Below are positions 25,991-34,854 of a DNA stretch of 35,893 nucleotides, one piece after another. Under the pieces are notes generated by a model that saw nothing but the letters and a program-made list of their open reading frames with translations, was not told the origin of the DNA and ran no database searches. Position 1 is the first letter of the stretch, and every line of letters begins with the position of its first letter. The DNA is from Flavobacteriales bacterium (GTDB taxonomy: Bacteria > Bacteroidota > Bacteroidia > Flavobacteriales > UBA7312): assembly GCA_029248105.1 (NCBI GenBank), contig JAQWJZ010000012.1, positions 1 through 35,893 of the forward strand, in the 5' to 3' direction. Both the position numbers and the translations under genes were made by a program.

Positions 25991-26017
25991 AAAAGTCTTC
26001 ATTTGAAGACTTTTTTT
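25991..26017 (+). terminator. Terminator after gldN
   Basis: A perfect 10-bp stem (AAAAGTCTTC / GAAGACTTTT) with a four-base loop and seven T. It ends the T9SS transcript. The in-frame ATG at 26003 lies inside this stem-loop, which argues that the next gene starts at the ATG at 26042. Confidence 0.93.
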
Positions 26018-26041
26018 AATATAAATAGTACATTAACTAAA

Positions 26042-27307
26042 ATGAGTAATAAAATTGCAATTATTGGATTAGGTTACGTTGGTATACCACTAGCTGTAGA
26101 ATTTGGCAAGCTATTTCCAACTATTGGCTTGGATATTGATGAGTCACGAATTAATGAGTTAAACTCTGGTTTTGATAGAACACTTGAGATGTCAAAAGAG
26201 AATCTTGAATCTGCTACTCATTTAAGTTACACCACAGATATCACCGATACTTCAGCTTGTAATATTTTTATTATAACGGTTCCTACACCTATTAATGATA
26301 AAAATCAACCGGATTTGACTCCATTAGTAAAATCAAGTCAATCCGTTGGTAGTGTCCTTAAAAAAGGTGATGTAGTGATATATGAATCAACGGTATACCC
26401 TGGTGTTACAGAAGATGAATGTGTCCCCATTCTCGAACAAGTTTCTGGGTTGAAATTTAATGAAGATTTTTTCTGTGGTTATAGTCCTGAACGTATTAAC
26501 CCTGGTGATAAAGAAAAAACACTCACTAAAATTTTAAAAATTACTAGTGGGTCAACACCTGAAATAGCTGATTTTGTGGATTCATTGTATAATTCTATTA
26601 TAACAGCTGGAACATATAAAGCTCCTTCTATAAAAGTAGCAGAAGCAGCTAAAGTTATTGAGAATACTCAAAGAGATGTCAATATTGCCCTTGTTAATGA
26701 GTTGGCATTAATATTTGATACTATGAATATTCCAACCAATGAAGTTCTTGAGGCTGCAGGAACTAAATGGAATTTCTTAAAGTTTAAACCAGGTTTAGTA
26801 GGTGGCCATTGTATTGGTGTAGATCCTTATTACCTTACATATAAGGCCGAAAAAATGGGTTATAAGCCAAACCTTATTCTTTCATCTAGAATAATAAACA
26901 ATGGAATGTCAGCATATATTGCTAAAAAGACAATTCGTTTTTTAGTTGATAATGATAAAAATATAAAAGGTGCGAATATTCTGATATTAGGTCTGACTTT
27001 CAAAGAAAATTGTCCAGATATTAGAAATACTAAAGTTTTTGATATCATTAATGAATTAGAAGATTATGGTTGCTCTATTGATGTGTATGACCCTTGGGTG
27101 GATGCTTCTGAACTTAAAACACATTATGATAGAGAAATAATATCTGATCCATTTTCAGCAGATAAGAAATACGAAGCGATAGTTGTCTGTGTTTCTCATC
27201 ATCAATTTGTAAACTTAAAAAGGGAAGATTATAAATCTATTTCAATCGGTAGCCCTATTGTTTTAGATATCAAAGGAATTGTTAACGAACCTATATGGAG
27301 ACTCTAA
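26042..27307 (+). CDS. UDP-N-acetylhexosamine 6-dehydrogenase (TviB/UgdA-like)
   Basis: NAD-dependent enzyme that oxidises C6 of a UDP-sugar twice, most likely UDP-GlcNAc to UDP-GlcNAcA. It is 421 aa from the ATG at 26042. Rossmann motif IGLGYVGIPLA is at 8-18; the conserved block GYSPERINPGDKEKTL at 146-161; Lys203 in KVAEAAKVIENTQRD; catalytic Cys257 in GGHCIGVDPYYL. The GYSPERINPGDK and ENTQRD wording is that of the TviB/WbpO group (UDP-HexNAc) rather than UDP-glucose dehydrogenases. It overlaps the next gene by one base. With the three genes that follow it makes a full UDP-GlcNAc(3NAc)A pathway, which supports UDP-GlcNAc as substrate. Confidence 0.9.
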   Translation: MSNKIAIIGLGYVGIPLAVEFGKLFPTIGLDIDESRINELNSGFDRTLEMSKENLESATHLSYTTDITDTSACNIFIITVPTPINDKNQPDLTPLVKSSQSVGSVLKKGDVVIYESTVYPGVTEDECVPILEQVSGLKFNEDFFCGYSPERINPGDKEKTLTKILKITSGSTPEIADFVDSLYNSIITAGTYKAPSIKVAEAAKVIENTQRDVNIALVNELALIFDTMNIPTNEVLEAAGTKWNFLKFKPGLVGGHCIGVDPYYLTYKAEKMGYKPNLILSSRIINNGMSAYIAKKTIRFLVDNDKNIKGANILILGLTFKENCPDIRNTKVFDIINELEDYGCSIDVYDPWVDASELKTHYDREIISDPFSADKKYEAIVVCVSHHQFVNLKREDYKSISIGSPIVLDIKGIVNEPIWRL

Positions 27308-28245
27308 TGAAAAATTTTGCTTTAATCGGGGCAGCAGGATATATTGCTACACGACATATGAAGGCTATCAAAGATACTGACAACAACTTAATTGCTGCTT
27401 TAGATAGATTTGATAGTGTAGGTATTATTGATAGTTTTTTTCCTGAGGCTCATTTTTTTACTGAGCCAGAACGTTTTGACAGACATATTTACAAGCTTAA
27501 AAACTCCAGTAATTCTATAGATTATGTTAGTATTTGTTCTCCAAATTACTTACATGATGCTCACATAAGATTGGCCTTAAGAAATGGTGCTCATGCTATA
27601 TGTGAGAAACCTTTGGTCTTGAACCCTTGGAATATTGATGCACTAGAACAAGTTGAAAAAGAATACGGCAAAAAGATTAACAATATTTTACAGCTTAGAC
27701 TTCACCCATCCATTATAGCTTTAAAAGAGAAAGTTGATAATGGTCCTAAAGATAAAATTTACGACATTGATTTAAGTTATTTGACAAGTAGGGGAAATTG
27801 GTATTTTACTTCTTGGAAAGGTGATAGCGCTAAGTCAGGCGGGATTGCTACTAACATAGGTATCCATTTTTACGATATGTTAACTTGGATTTTTGGAGGT
27901 GTTAAAAGCAATATTTGTCATCTTTCACAAGATGATAGAGCTGCTGGATTTTTAGATTTAGAAAGAGCCAGAGTAAGATGGTTCTTAAGTGTGAATTATG
28001 ATTTAATCCCTGAAAATATTAAGGCTTTAGGTCAAAGAACGTACCGATCTATCACAGTAGAAGGTGAAGAAATAGAGTTTAGTGGTGGCTTTACAGACTT
28101 ACACACCAAAAGTTATGAAGCTATACTTGAAGGTAATGGCTTTGGCTTATTAGAAGCTAAAACATCCATTGATATAGTACATACTATCAGAAATTCAGAG
28201 CCAATAGGTTTAAATGGCGACTATCATCCCTTTTGTAAGCTATGA
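27307..28245 (+). CDS. wbpB: UDP-GlcNAcA 3-dehydrogenase, WbpB/WlbA type (Gfo/Idh/MocA)
   Basis: Oxidises the 3-OH of UDP-GlcNAcA to a 3-keto sugar for the transaminase WbpE. It is 312 aa from the ATG at 27307, which shares one base with the preceding TAA. N-terminal FALIGAAGYIATRHMKAI is the WlbA-type nucleotide loop. Catalytic Lys101 is in CEKPLVLN (99-106) and His187 in GIATNIGIHFYDML. The whole length aligns by eye with WlbA/WbpB, not with generic Gfo/Idh enzymes. It overlaps the acetyltransferase gene by 4 bases. Confidence 0.9.
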   Translation: MKNFALIGAAGYIATRHMKAIKDTDNNLIAALDRFDSVGIIDSFFPEAHFFTEPERFDRHIYKLKNSSNSIDYVSICSPNYLHDAHIRLALRNGAHAICEKPLVLNPWNIDALEQVEKEYGKKINNILQLRLHPSIIALKEKVDNGPKDKIYDIDLSYLTSRGNWYFTSWKGDSAKSGGIATNIGIHFYDMLTWIFGGVKSNICHLSQDDRAAGFLDLERARVRWFLSVNYDLIPENIKALGQRTYRSITVEGEEIEFSGGFTDLHTKSYEAILEGNGFGLLEAKTSIDIVHTIRNSEPIGLNGDYHPFCKL

Positions 28246-28814
28246 GTATTTATGTCCATCCTACATCCGTTGTTGACGATAATGTTTCGATAGGTATCGA
28301 TACAAAGATTTGGCATTTTTCTCATATCCTTTCTGATACAACTATTGGAGAGCGTTGTTCATTTGGTCAAAATTGTGTGGTTGGTCCTAAAGTGAAGATT
28401 GGTAACGGGGTGAAAGTGCAAAATAACATTTCTATTTTCGAAGGTGTTGAAATTGAAGACGATGTATTTTTAGGGCCATCTATGGTATTTACTAATGTAA
28501 TTAACCCAAGAAGTTTTATTGTTCGAAAAGAAGAATTTAAAAAGACATTACTAAAAAAAGGCTGCTCTGTTGGTGCTAACGCTACTGTTGTATGTGGCAC
28601 GACTATTGGAGAGTACGCTCTTATTGGAGCTGGGACTGTAGTAACTAAGGATGTAAAGGCCTTTGAGATGGTTTATGGTGTTCCCGCTAAACATCAGGGT
28701 TGGGTTAGTGTAGCTGGAAATCGTCTTGTCTTTAATGATAATAATATGGCTTTAGATTCGTTTGATAATACTAAATATAAGCTTTCAAATAACACTGTTC
28801 AACTTATTTCATAA
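28242..28814 (+). CDS. wbpD: UDP-3-amino-sugar N-acetyltransferase, WbpD/WlbB type
   Basis: Acetyl-CoA-dependent enzyme that acetylates the 3-amino group of UDP-GlcNAc(3NH2)A to give UDP-GlcNAc(3NAc)A. It is 190 aa. It is a left-handed beta-helix protein: hexapeptide repeats run from about residue 10 to 150 (IGIDTKIWHFSHIL, IGERCSFGQNCVVG, IGNGVKVQNNISIFEGV, FLGPSMVFTNVINPRS, VGANATVVCGTTIGEYALIGAGTVV). The RKEEFKKTLLKKG loop is characteristic of this group. The protein should be a trimer. A tail (about 165-190) extends past the usual end. wbpE starts one base after its stop. Confidence 0.92.
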   Translation: MSIYVHPTSVVDDNVSIGIDTKIWHFSHILSDTTIGERCSFGQNCVVGPKVKIGNGVKVQNNISIFEGVEIEDDVFLGPSMVFTNVINPRSFIVRKEEFKKTLLKKGCSVGANATVVCGTTIGEYALIGAGTVVTKDVKAFEMVYGVPAKHQGWVSVAGNRLVFNDNNMALDSFDNTKYKLSNNTVQLIS

Positions 28815-28815
28815 T

Positions 28816-29901
28816 ATGAAAATTCCTTTTATTGATTTACAAGCGCAGTATCAATCTTACAAAGAAGAAATAGACTCTGCCATTCATTCAGTTCTTGATT
28901 CCTCCCAATATATTATGGGTCCTTTTGTCAAAGAATTAGAATCTAATTTAGCAAAATATACAGGATCTAAACATGCTATTGCATGTTCTAGTGGAACGGA
29001 TGCGCTATTAATCGCATTATTAGCTATTGGTATAAAAGAAGGTGATGAAATTATTACGACTCCTTTTACCTTTATTGCTTCTAGTGAAGTAATTAGTCTT
29101 TTGGGTGCTATTCCAGTTTTTGTGGATATAGAAGAAGATACATATAATATAAATGCATCTAAAATTGAAGATAAGATAACGGACAAGACAAAAGCTATTA
29201 TGCCAGTTTCACTTTATGGTCAGACAGCCGACATGGATGTTATTAATGAAATTGCAGACAGAAACAATTTGATTGTAATAGAAGATGCAGCTCAAAGTTT
29301 TGGTGCGTCATATAAGGGCAAGAAGAGTTGTAATTTAAGTCATTTTGGTTGTACTAGTTTTTTTCCATCAAAGCCACTGGGTTGTTATGGAGATGGAGGA
29401 GCATTATTTACTAATGATGATGAGTTAGCTGCAAAAGCTCGATTATTTTTAGCTCATGGCTCTAAGAAAAGATATGTGCATGAAGTAATAGGTGTAAATG
29501 GAAGAATTGATACCATTCAAGCAGCTATTATTAATGTCAAATTGAAATACTTTGCTGATGAAGTTCAAAAAAGAGAAGAAATTGGAAGTCATTACATTAA
29601 TTTGTTGAAAGAGAAACAACTTAGATTACCTGTAATTAGAGAAGGCAGAACGAGTGTGTATGCCCAATTTACAGTGCAATCTAATAAAAGGGAAGAGCTG
29701 ATTAAGAATTTGAACGATAACGGTGTACCAACAGCTATTCATTATCCAACACCATTGCATTTGCAAGAATGCTACAAGCCTTTAAATTATAAAGTTGGTG
29801 ACTTCCCAATTTCTGAAAAGGCAGCTAAAGAAGTCTTTTCATTGCCAATGAGCCCATTTTTAACTAAAGAACAACAGTCTTTTATTGTTGATTTATTATA
29901 A
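28816..29901 (+). CDS. wbpE: UDP-3-keto-sugar aminotransferase, WbpE/WlbC type (DegT/DnrJ/EryC1)
   Basis: PLP-dependent transaminase that converts the 3-keto product of WbpB to the 3-amino sugar. It is 361 aa from the ATG at 28816 (MKIPFIDLQAQYQSYKEEI); the earlier ATG at 28762 lies inside wbpD and adds an unlike sequence. PLP-binding Lys186 is in SFFPSKPLGCYGDGGA; Asp157 in IEDAAQSFGA contacts the ring nitrogen; SSGTDAL (58-64) holds the phosphate. The C-terminal YPTPLHLQECY is the usual sugar aminotransferase motif. P. gingivalis PorR, needed for anchoring T9SS cargo, is a protein of the same family. Confidence 0.92.
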   Translation: MKIPFIDLQAQYQSYKEEIDSAIHSVLDSSQYIMGPFVKELESNLAKYTGSKHAIACSSGTDALLIALLAIGIKEGDEIITTPFTFIASSEVISLLGAIPVFVDIEEDTYNINASKIEDKITDKTKAIMPVSLYGQTADMDVINEIADRNNLIVIEDAAQSFGASYKGKKSCNLSHFGCTSFFPSKPLGCYGDGGALFTNDDELAAKARLFLAHGSKKRYVHEVIGVNGRIDTIQAAIINVKLKYFADEVQKREEIGSHYINLLKEKQLRLPVIREGRTSVYAQFTVQSNKREELIKNLNDNGVPTAIHYPTPLHLQECYKPLNYKVGDFPISEKAAKEVFSLPMSPFLTKEQQSFIVDLL

Positions 29902-29929
29902 ATGGGTTAAGTCTTCTAGCATTTAACCT

Positions 29930-31195
29930 ATGGTTGATTTTAAAACAGTTTTTAAAGATTCCGTATTCTACAAGAATATATTGACCTTACTAAAGGGTTC
30001 TGTTTTAGCTCAATTTATCCCTTTAATTATTTCGCCCATTATTACTAGACTGTACTCCCCAAGAGAGCTTGGTGTATTGGCCTTATTTTCGTCTCTATCC
30101 GTTATTTTAGGTTCAATCGTTAATGGTCGATATGAACAGGCACTTGTTTTGGTTAAGTCTGAAGATGAAGCTAGACATTTAACCATATTATCATTACTTA
30201 TTAGTTTTGTTATGAGTTTGCTTTTTCTGATTGTATTTATTCTTTTCAAACCTTTTCTATTAGGATTTTTTAATGAGCCTGATCTAGGGTATTGGATTTA
30301 TTGTATTCCATTAGTGGTATTTTCAATAGGGGTTTACAACACTTTGAATTACTATGAGCTTAGGAAAAAGAACTTCATATCTATATCTAAGTCTGAAGTA
30401 TATCGTTCAGCTTCTTTTGCCTCTATTCAACTGACTTTTCCATATTTAAAGTCCGGTCTTGTTGGATTAATTATGGGGAAAATAATTTCTTCAATAGTAG
30501 CGCCATTTTATTTGTGGAAAACCTCAAAATTTGAAGTTGGAAAAGTCAATTTTTCGATGTTAACTATACTAGCCAAAAAATATATTGATTTTCCAAAATT
30601 TACCAATTTTTCTATACTCTTAAATAATTTGAGTATCAATACAATCAATCTTCTCATACCTACTTTATATTCTACTACTTTATTAGGGTTATACTCGTTG
30701 ATGTATAAAGTTTTGGCAGCGCCATTCGCCTTTTTAGGCAACTCTATTAATCAGGTGTTTTTAGAAGAAGCTGTCCGTCAGAAGAATGATACAGCTGAGG
30801 CCTTTGATTTGACTAAACGAATGGTTTTACAACTATCATTACTGTCTTTTTTATTTTTTGGAGTAGCATATTTCATTGTTGAAGATTTGTTTGCGTTTAT
30901 TTTTGGTGAAGAATGGAAGATGTCGGGTTTATACGCTAAATATTTGATTCCGTTTTTTATGTTTAAATTCATTGCCTCTCCTTTGACAAGTATTCATACT
31001 GCATTTGAAAAGCAAAAACTGAGTTTCACTTTACAATTGATTATGTTTGTTATTTCTATGGGGGCAATTCTATATGCATATATTTATTCATGTAGTTTTG
31101 AGCAATATTTACTTTTATTTAGTGTCTTGATGTCAATTTTTTATATTTTCAGAATTGCAATAATTTTAAGAATTTCTAAAAACAAAATAGCTTAG
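29930..31195 (+). CDS. wzx: Wzx-type polysaccharide flippase (first copy)
   Basis: Inner-membrane lipid-linked oligosaccharide flippase of the MOP superfamily, 421 aa with about twelve hydrophobic helices. N-terminal FYKNILTLLKGSVLAQFIPLIISPIITRLYSPRELGVLALFSS is the classic opening of O-antigen translocases, and GNSINQVFLEEAVRQKN (about 270) is typical of this branch. Cargo cannot be inferred from sequence. The nearest comparison in P. gingivalis is PorS, a flippase-like protein needed for A-LPS. It starts 28 bases after wbpE and ends 1 base before the second flippase. Confidence 0.88.
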   Translation: MVDFKTVFKDSVFYKNILTLLKGSVLAQFIPLIISPIITRLYSPRELGVLALFSSLSVILGSIVNGRYEQALVLVKSEDEARHLTILSLLISFVMSLLFLIVFILFKPFLLGFFNEPDLGYWIYCIPLVVFSIGVYNTLNYYELRKKNFISISKSEVYRSASFASIQLTFPYLKSGLVGLIMGKIISSIVAPFYLWKTSKFEVGKVNFSMLTILAKKYIDFPKFTNFSILLNNLSINTINLLIPTLYSTTLLGLYSLMYKVLAAPFAFLGNSINQVFLEEAVRQKNDTAEAFDLTKRMVLQLSLLSFLFFGVAYFIVEDLFAFIFGEEWKMSGLYAKYLIPFFMFKFIASPLTSIHTAFEKQKLSFTLQLIMFVISMGAILYAYIYSCSFEQYLLLFSVLMSIFYIFRIAIILRISKNKIA

Positions 31196-31196
31196 T

Positions 31197-32519
31197 ATGA
31201 AAAAAGGTGTTTTTCATAATTCAGTATTAACGCTCATTCGTCAGGTTCTCAGTATTGGATTTGGCTTATTAGCTACAATGATTATAGCTAGAGTTTTGGG
31301 AGCTGAAGGGCAAGGAAAATATACCTTAGCGATTCTTTTACCTACATTGCTCTACACATTGTTAAATTCTGGATTATCAGCATCTACAGTTTATTTTATA
31401 GGTAAAGGGAAATATACGGACGATGAAGTATATTCAACAAACCTGCTAAGTTCCTTATTATTGAGTGCGTTCTCTATGCTTGTCGGTGGTGTAATTGTTT
31501 TATTTTTCAAAGAGTATTTTTTTGAGGGATTAGCTTCTCAATTATTAGTATACACCTTATTGATTTTACCTTTAATTTTTCTGCAAAGAAACTTGCAGAC
31601 TATTTTTCAAGGTAAAGAAGAGTTTGAAAAGTTTAATCTGATTGTTATTCTTAATCAGTTTGGTTTGTTGTTTTTTTCTTTTGTATTTCTCTATGTTCTA
31701 GATTTAGGACTTATTGGAGCTATATTTAGTTTTGCATCTTCTCAACTGATAATGCTATTTGCTTCTTTTTATTTTTTACATCAATCTTATGGTTTGTTCT
31801 GGCCAAAAAAGTATTCAATTCAATACTTCAAAGAAGGCCTTACATTTGGGGTAAAAGGTCACTTGAGTAATGTCTTGTCGTTTGTCAATTATAGAATAGA
31901 TATGTTTTTAATAGCTTATTTTATTGATGATGTGGCAGTTGGAATATATTCTATTGCAGTTTTGTTAGTCGAGCGAGTTTGGTTAGTTTCTCAATCTGTT
32001 TCCACCGTATTGTTTGCTAGAGTTGCCAATTTAAATACGGATTTAGAAAGAAACCGATTTACTTCATTGGCGGCTCGAAATACTTTTTTCATTACTTTCT
32101 TAGGAGGCTTATTTCTTGCCATCTTCAGTCATTGGATAATTGTTATTCTTTTTGGTGATGAGTATGTAAATAGTATTATTCCATTTTTATATATGATTCC
32201 TGGTGTAGTGATTTTCTCATTAGGAAAAGTTCTTGCTAATGATTTTACAGGAAGAGGTTATCCCGAAATTAACACTTATATAGCGTTTGTAGTGGCATTG
32301 ACTAATTTTGGACTTAACATTTGGTTAATTCCAACTTACGGCATTAAGGGAGCAGCCTTAGCAACTTCTACATCTTATATTTTAGACTCTACTATAAAGT
32401 CAATAGTTTTTTCAATTAAAAATAAAGTGTCTATTTTAGATATTGTCATAATTAAGATGAGTGATTTTCAGCTATATAAGACTGAGTTTTTAAAATTATA
32501 CAAATCAATTAAGCGATAA
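31197..32519 (+). CDS. Wzx-type polysaccharide flippase (second copy)
   Basis: A second MOP-superfamily flippase, 440 aa with 12-14 helices, distinct in sequence from the first. It begins FHNSVLTLIRQVLSIGFGLLATMIIARVLGAEGQGKYTLAI and contains GKEEFEKFNLIVILNQ, the ARNTFF segment, and FGDEYVNSIIPFLYMIPG, all typical of polysaccharide biosynthesis proteins of the RfbX/PST type. Two unlike flippases side by side suggest two lipid-linked substrates, or replacement in progress. Gaps to both neighbours are 0-1 base. Confidence 0.88.
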   Translation: MKKGVFHNSVLTLIRQVLSIGFGLLATMIIARVLGAEGQGKYTLAILLPTLLYTLLNSGLSASTVYFIGKGKYTDDEVYSTNLLSSLLLSAFSMLVGGVIVLFFKEYFFEGLASQLLVYTLLILPLIFLQRNLQTIFQGKEEFEKFNLIVILNQFGLLFFSFVFLYVLDLGLIGAIFSFASSQLIMLFASFYFLHQSYGLFWPKKYSIQYFKEGLTFGVKGHLSNVLSFVNYRIDMFLIAYFIDDVAVGIYSIAVLLVERVWLVSQSVSTVLFARVANLNTDLERNRFTSLAARNTFFITFLGGLFLAIFSHWIIVILFGDEYVNSIIPFLYMIPGVVIFSLGKVLANDFTGRGYPEINTYIAFVVALTNFGLNIWLIPTYGIKGAALATSTSYILDSTIKSIVFSIKNKVSILDIVIIKMSDFQLYKTEFLKLYKSIKR

Positions 32520-33653
32520 ATGCACGTTTTACTTTTACCAATCTCATATAAAAGTAAGTTTAACTTACTTAGTGCTCCATTTTTCAGAGATCAAGCATTG
32601 GCATTGAAAAACAAAGGGCTTCAGCTTGGTGTGTTGTGTCCCTTACCTGTTTCTTTGAAGTCTATTTGGAGAAACAAATTGTTTTCCTTTAAAGAAGAGT
32701 CTTACAGTGATGAAGGGATATCCACTTTTATAAGCCCATTTCTTTCTATTCCTAAAACTCCTAATAGGGCAAGAAGAATAAGGCTAGAAAAAGGAAAAGA
32801 ACTTTTTAAGAAGTATATCGAAAGTAACGGAAAGCCTGACATTATACATGTTCATTCTTTTTTAGCGGGTGAGCTCGCACTTTGGATAAAGAATGAGTAC
32901 AAGATTCCCTATGTTATAACTGAACACTCATCAGCATTCGAAAGGAAGTTACTTACTGATTCAGATTTGAAATTAGCTCTCAAGGTGTTTGAAAATAGCC
33001 ATACAAATATTGCAGTTAGTCAATCCCTTTCAAATGCTATAAAATGCTATTTCAAAGAATTAGATTTTCAGATTATACCTAATATTGTTGACACAGATTT
33101 TTTTAATTTGATAGTTAAAAAGCAAAAAGATGATTTCCAATTTATCAATATTGCTCATTTGAATAAGAATAAAAACCAATTACATTTAATAAAATCTTTT
33201 ACAAAGGTATTTAAGGGTAATCAATTTTATAAATTATTAATTGTGGGTCAAGGTCCTGAGAAAAATAATCTTCAAAATTGGATAGATTCCAATACTATGA
33301 ATTCTCAAATAAGGCTCTATGGCAGTGCAAGTAGAGAAGAAGTGAGAGATCTTTTGCATCAAAGCGATTGTTTTGTTCTATCCAGTAAAATTGAAACATT
33401 TGGCGTAGTACTTATTGAAGCTATGTCTTGTGGTTTGCCAGTCTTGTCTACGAAATGTGGTGGGCCTGAATCTATTGTCACTAATGACGATATTGGGGTC
33501 TTATGTAGTCAAGAGGAATTATCAGATATAATGAAAGAGATTTCTACAAAAACATTTAGCGGCGATACCATTAGAAAATATGTAATAGATAGGTTTTCAA
33601 AGTTTTCATTAACTCAACAACTTAAAACAATTTATTTTGATTGTAAAAAGTAA
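32520..33653 (+). CDS. Glycosyltransferase family 4
   Basis: Cytosolic or membrane-attached retaining glycosyltransferase with the GT-B fold, 377 aa. N-terminal acceptor half: PDIIHVHSFLAGELA (107-121) and TEHSSAFER (134-142). C-terminal nucleotide-sugar half: IPNIVD (186-191), INIAHLNKNKNQLHLI (209-224) and the EX7E motif with Glu292 and Glu300 (IETFGVVLIEAMSCGLPVLST). It should add one sugar to the lipid-linked repeat unit; donor and acceptor are unknown. Its start directly abuts the flippase stop, and the next gene overlaps its end by 17 bases if the TTG start is right. Confidence 0.9.
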   Translation: MHVLLLPISYKSKFNLLSAPFFRDQALALKNKGLQLGVLCPLPVSLKSIWRNKLFSFKEESYSDEGISTFISPFLSIPKTPNRARRIRLEKGKELFKKYIESNGKPDIIHVHSFLAGELALWIKNEYKIPYVITEHSSAFERKLLTDSDLKLALKVFENSHTNIAVSQSLSNAIKCYFKELDFQIIPNIVDTDFFNLIVKKQKDDFQFINIAHLNKNKNQLHLIKSFTKVFKGNQFYKLLIVGQGPEKNNLQNWIDSNTMNSQIRLYGSASREEVRDLLHQSDCFVLSSKIETFGVVLIEAMSCGLPVLSTKCGGPESIVTNDDIGVLCSQEELSDIMKEISTKTFSGDTIRKYVIDRFSKFSLTQQLKTIYFDCKK

Positions 33654-34854
33654 TTTTATTGAAAAGTTTATACTTTTAATAGTTGTTTCATCTATTTTCA
33701 TGCCCACCATACCACTTGGTCTATCAATAAGAATTGATGATTTTTTGGCATTGTTTCTAATACCACTTGTAATTCTTGCCAAGCCTAATTTTAAAACTAA
33801 TCGTTTTTTCTTCTCTTATTTATTAATACTTTTATCATTTATTACATCAACATTTTATGGTTATCTTTTTCTAAAAGTACCTTTTTCAATTCGTGATGTT
33901 AATGAGTTGTTTAGAATGTTAAAGCCGCTTTTAATAATTGTTGCTGTTAGTTATTGCAATTTAAGGACATTAGCTAACTTTTTGAATTCTTTTTTTAAAG
34001 TTGGAGCTATATTCCTAATCTTATTGGGTTTTTTGGAATATTTTAATGTTTTAAGTTTTAGGGCATTATTCTACAGTTTATATGGTTTTGAATTTGGAAA
34101 TATGGGTGGGCGTTCTGTTTTAACTGCCGGAAATCCAAATATAGCTGCAGCATTAGTTTTGTATTTTATGATTTATTTCTTGCAAAGAATGCTATTAACT
34201 GGAGATAAAATTTTAAGTGTGTTCAAAATTTTATTTTTACTTGTTGTTTTATTAATGACATCTTCACGTACAGCTTTGGTTGTGTTTGTTGTTGTTCTTT
34301 TAGCTAGTATGTATTTCCATCGTAAACACAATAAAATTCTTTCATTTGCTATAATTACTTTTTGTATTCTTTTAGCGTTCCCACTTTTACAGTACTTTGA
34401 TTATTTGACGATAGGGTTCGTTACATTTACCGATGGTAAAAACACCTCAATGTTAATAAGATATCAGCAATGGTCGGATGCAATAAATTTATTTAAACAA
34501 TCACCGATTATTGGATGGGGACCAGCGAAAGATTTACACACTTCAGTTGTGGACAATGAGTATTTTTTGTTGCTAAGAAGGTATGGTGTTATAGGTTTCG
34601 TTTTAGTCATTAATTTTTTACTCAGTTTCATATTTGTTTTTTTGAAACGAAAAAGACAAATTGACCTATTGGATACACGGACAAAGTCAATTGCATATAC
34701 TACCATATTATCTTTGCTAATGGTCTTTATAATAATGATTACTAACAATTTTTTCTCAGGTTATCAGTTAATGCCTTTGTTTGTAGTTATGATAGCTGTT
34801 ACTGAAGGTGGTTTAAAAATATTTGCTAGAGATAATAAGATTATAGATGAGTAA
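33637..34854 (+). CDS. O-antigen polymerase/ligase-like membrane protein (Wzy/WaaL)
   Basis: A 405-aa protein with about ten or more hydrophobic helices and a long periplasmic loop. NPNIAAALVLYFMIYF (about 165), SSRTALVV (about 209) and, after the loop RYQQWSDAINLFKQSPIIGWGPAKDLHTSVVDNEYFLLLRR, the next helix VIGFVLVI match the O-antigen ligase/polymerase family (PF04932). I assume a TTG start at 33637, inside the GT gene; the first ATG is at 33700 and would cut into the first helix. It cannot be told from sequence whether it polymerises repeat units or ligates them to lipid A core. Confidence 0.8.
   Translation: MIVKSNFIEKFILLIVVSSIFMPTIPLGLSIRIDDFLALFLIPLVILAKPNFKTNRFFFSYLLILLSFITSTFYGYLFLKVPFSIRDVNELFRMLKPLLIIVAVSYCNLRTLANFLNSFFKVGAIFLILLGFLEYFNVLSFRALFYSLYGFEFGNMGGRSVLTAGNPNIAAALVLYFMIYFLQRMLLTGDKILSVFKILFLLVVLLMTSSRTALVVFVVVLLASMYFHRKHNKILSFAIITFCILLAFPLLQYFDYLTIGFVTFTDGKNTSMLIRYQQWSDAINLFKQSPIIGWGPAKDLHTSVVDNEYFLLLRRYGVIGFVLVINFLLSFIFVFLKRKRQIDLLDTRTKSIAYTTILSLLMVFIIMITNNFFSGYQLMPLFVVMIAVTEGGLKIFARDNKIIDE

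Noticed and set aside
26003-26041. Earlier in-frame start for the UDP-sugar dehydrogenase
   Set aside because: The ATG lies in the gldN terminator stem-loop, and the conserved Rossmann start fits the ATG at 26042.
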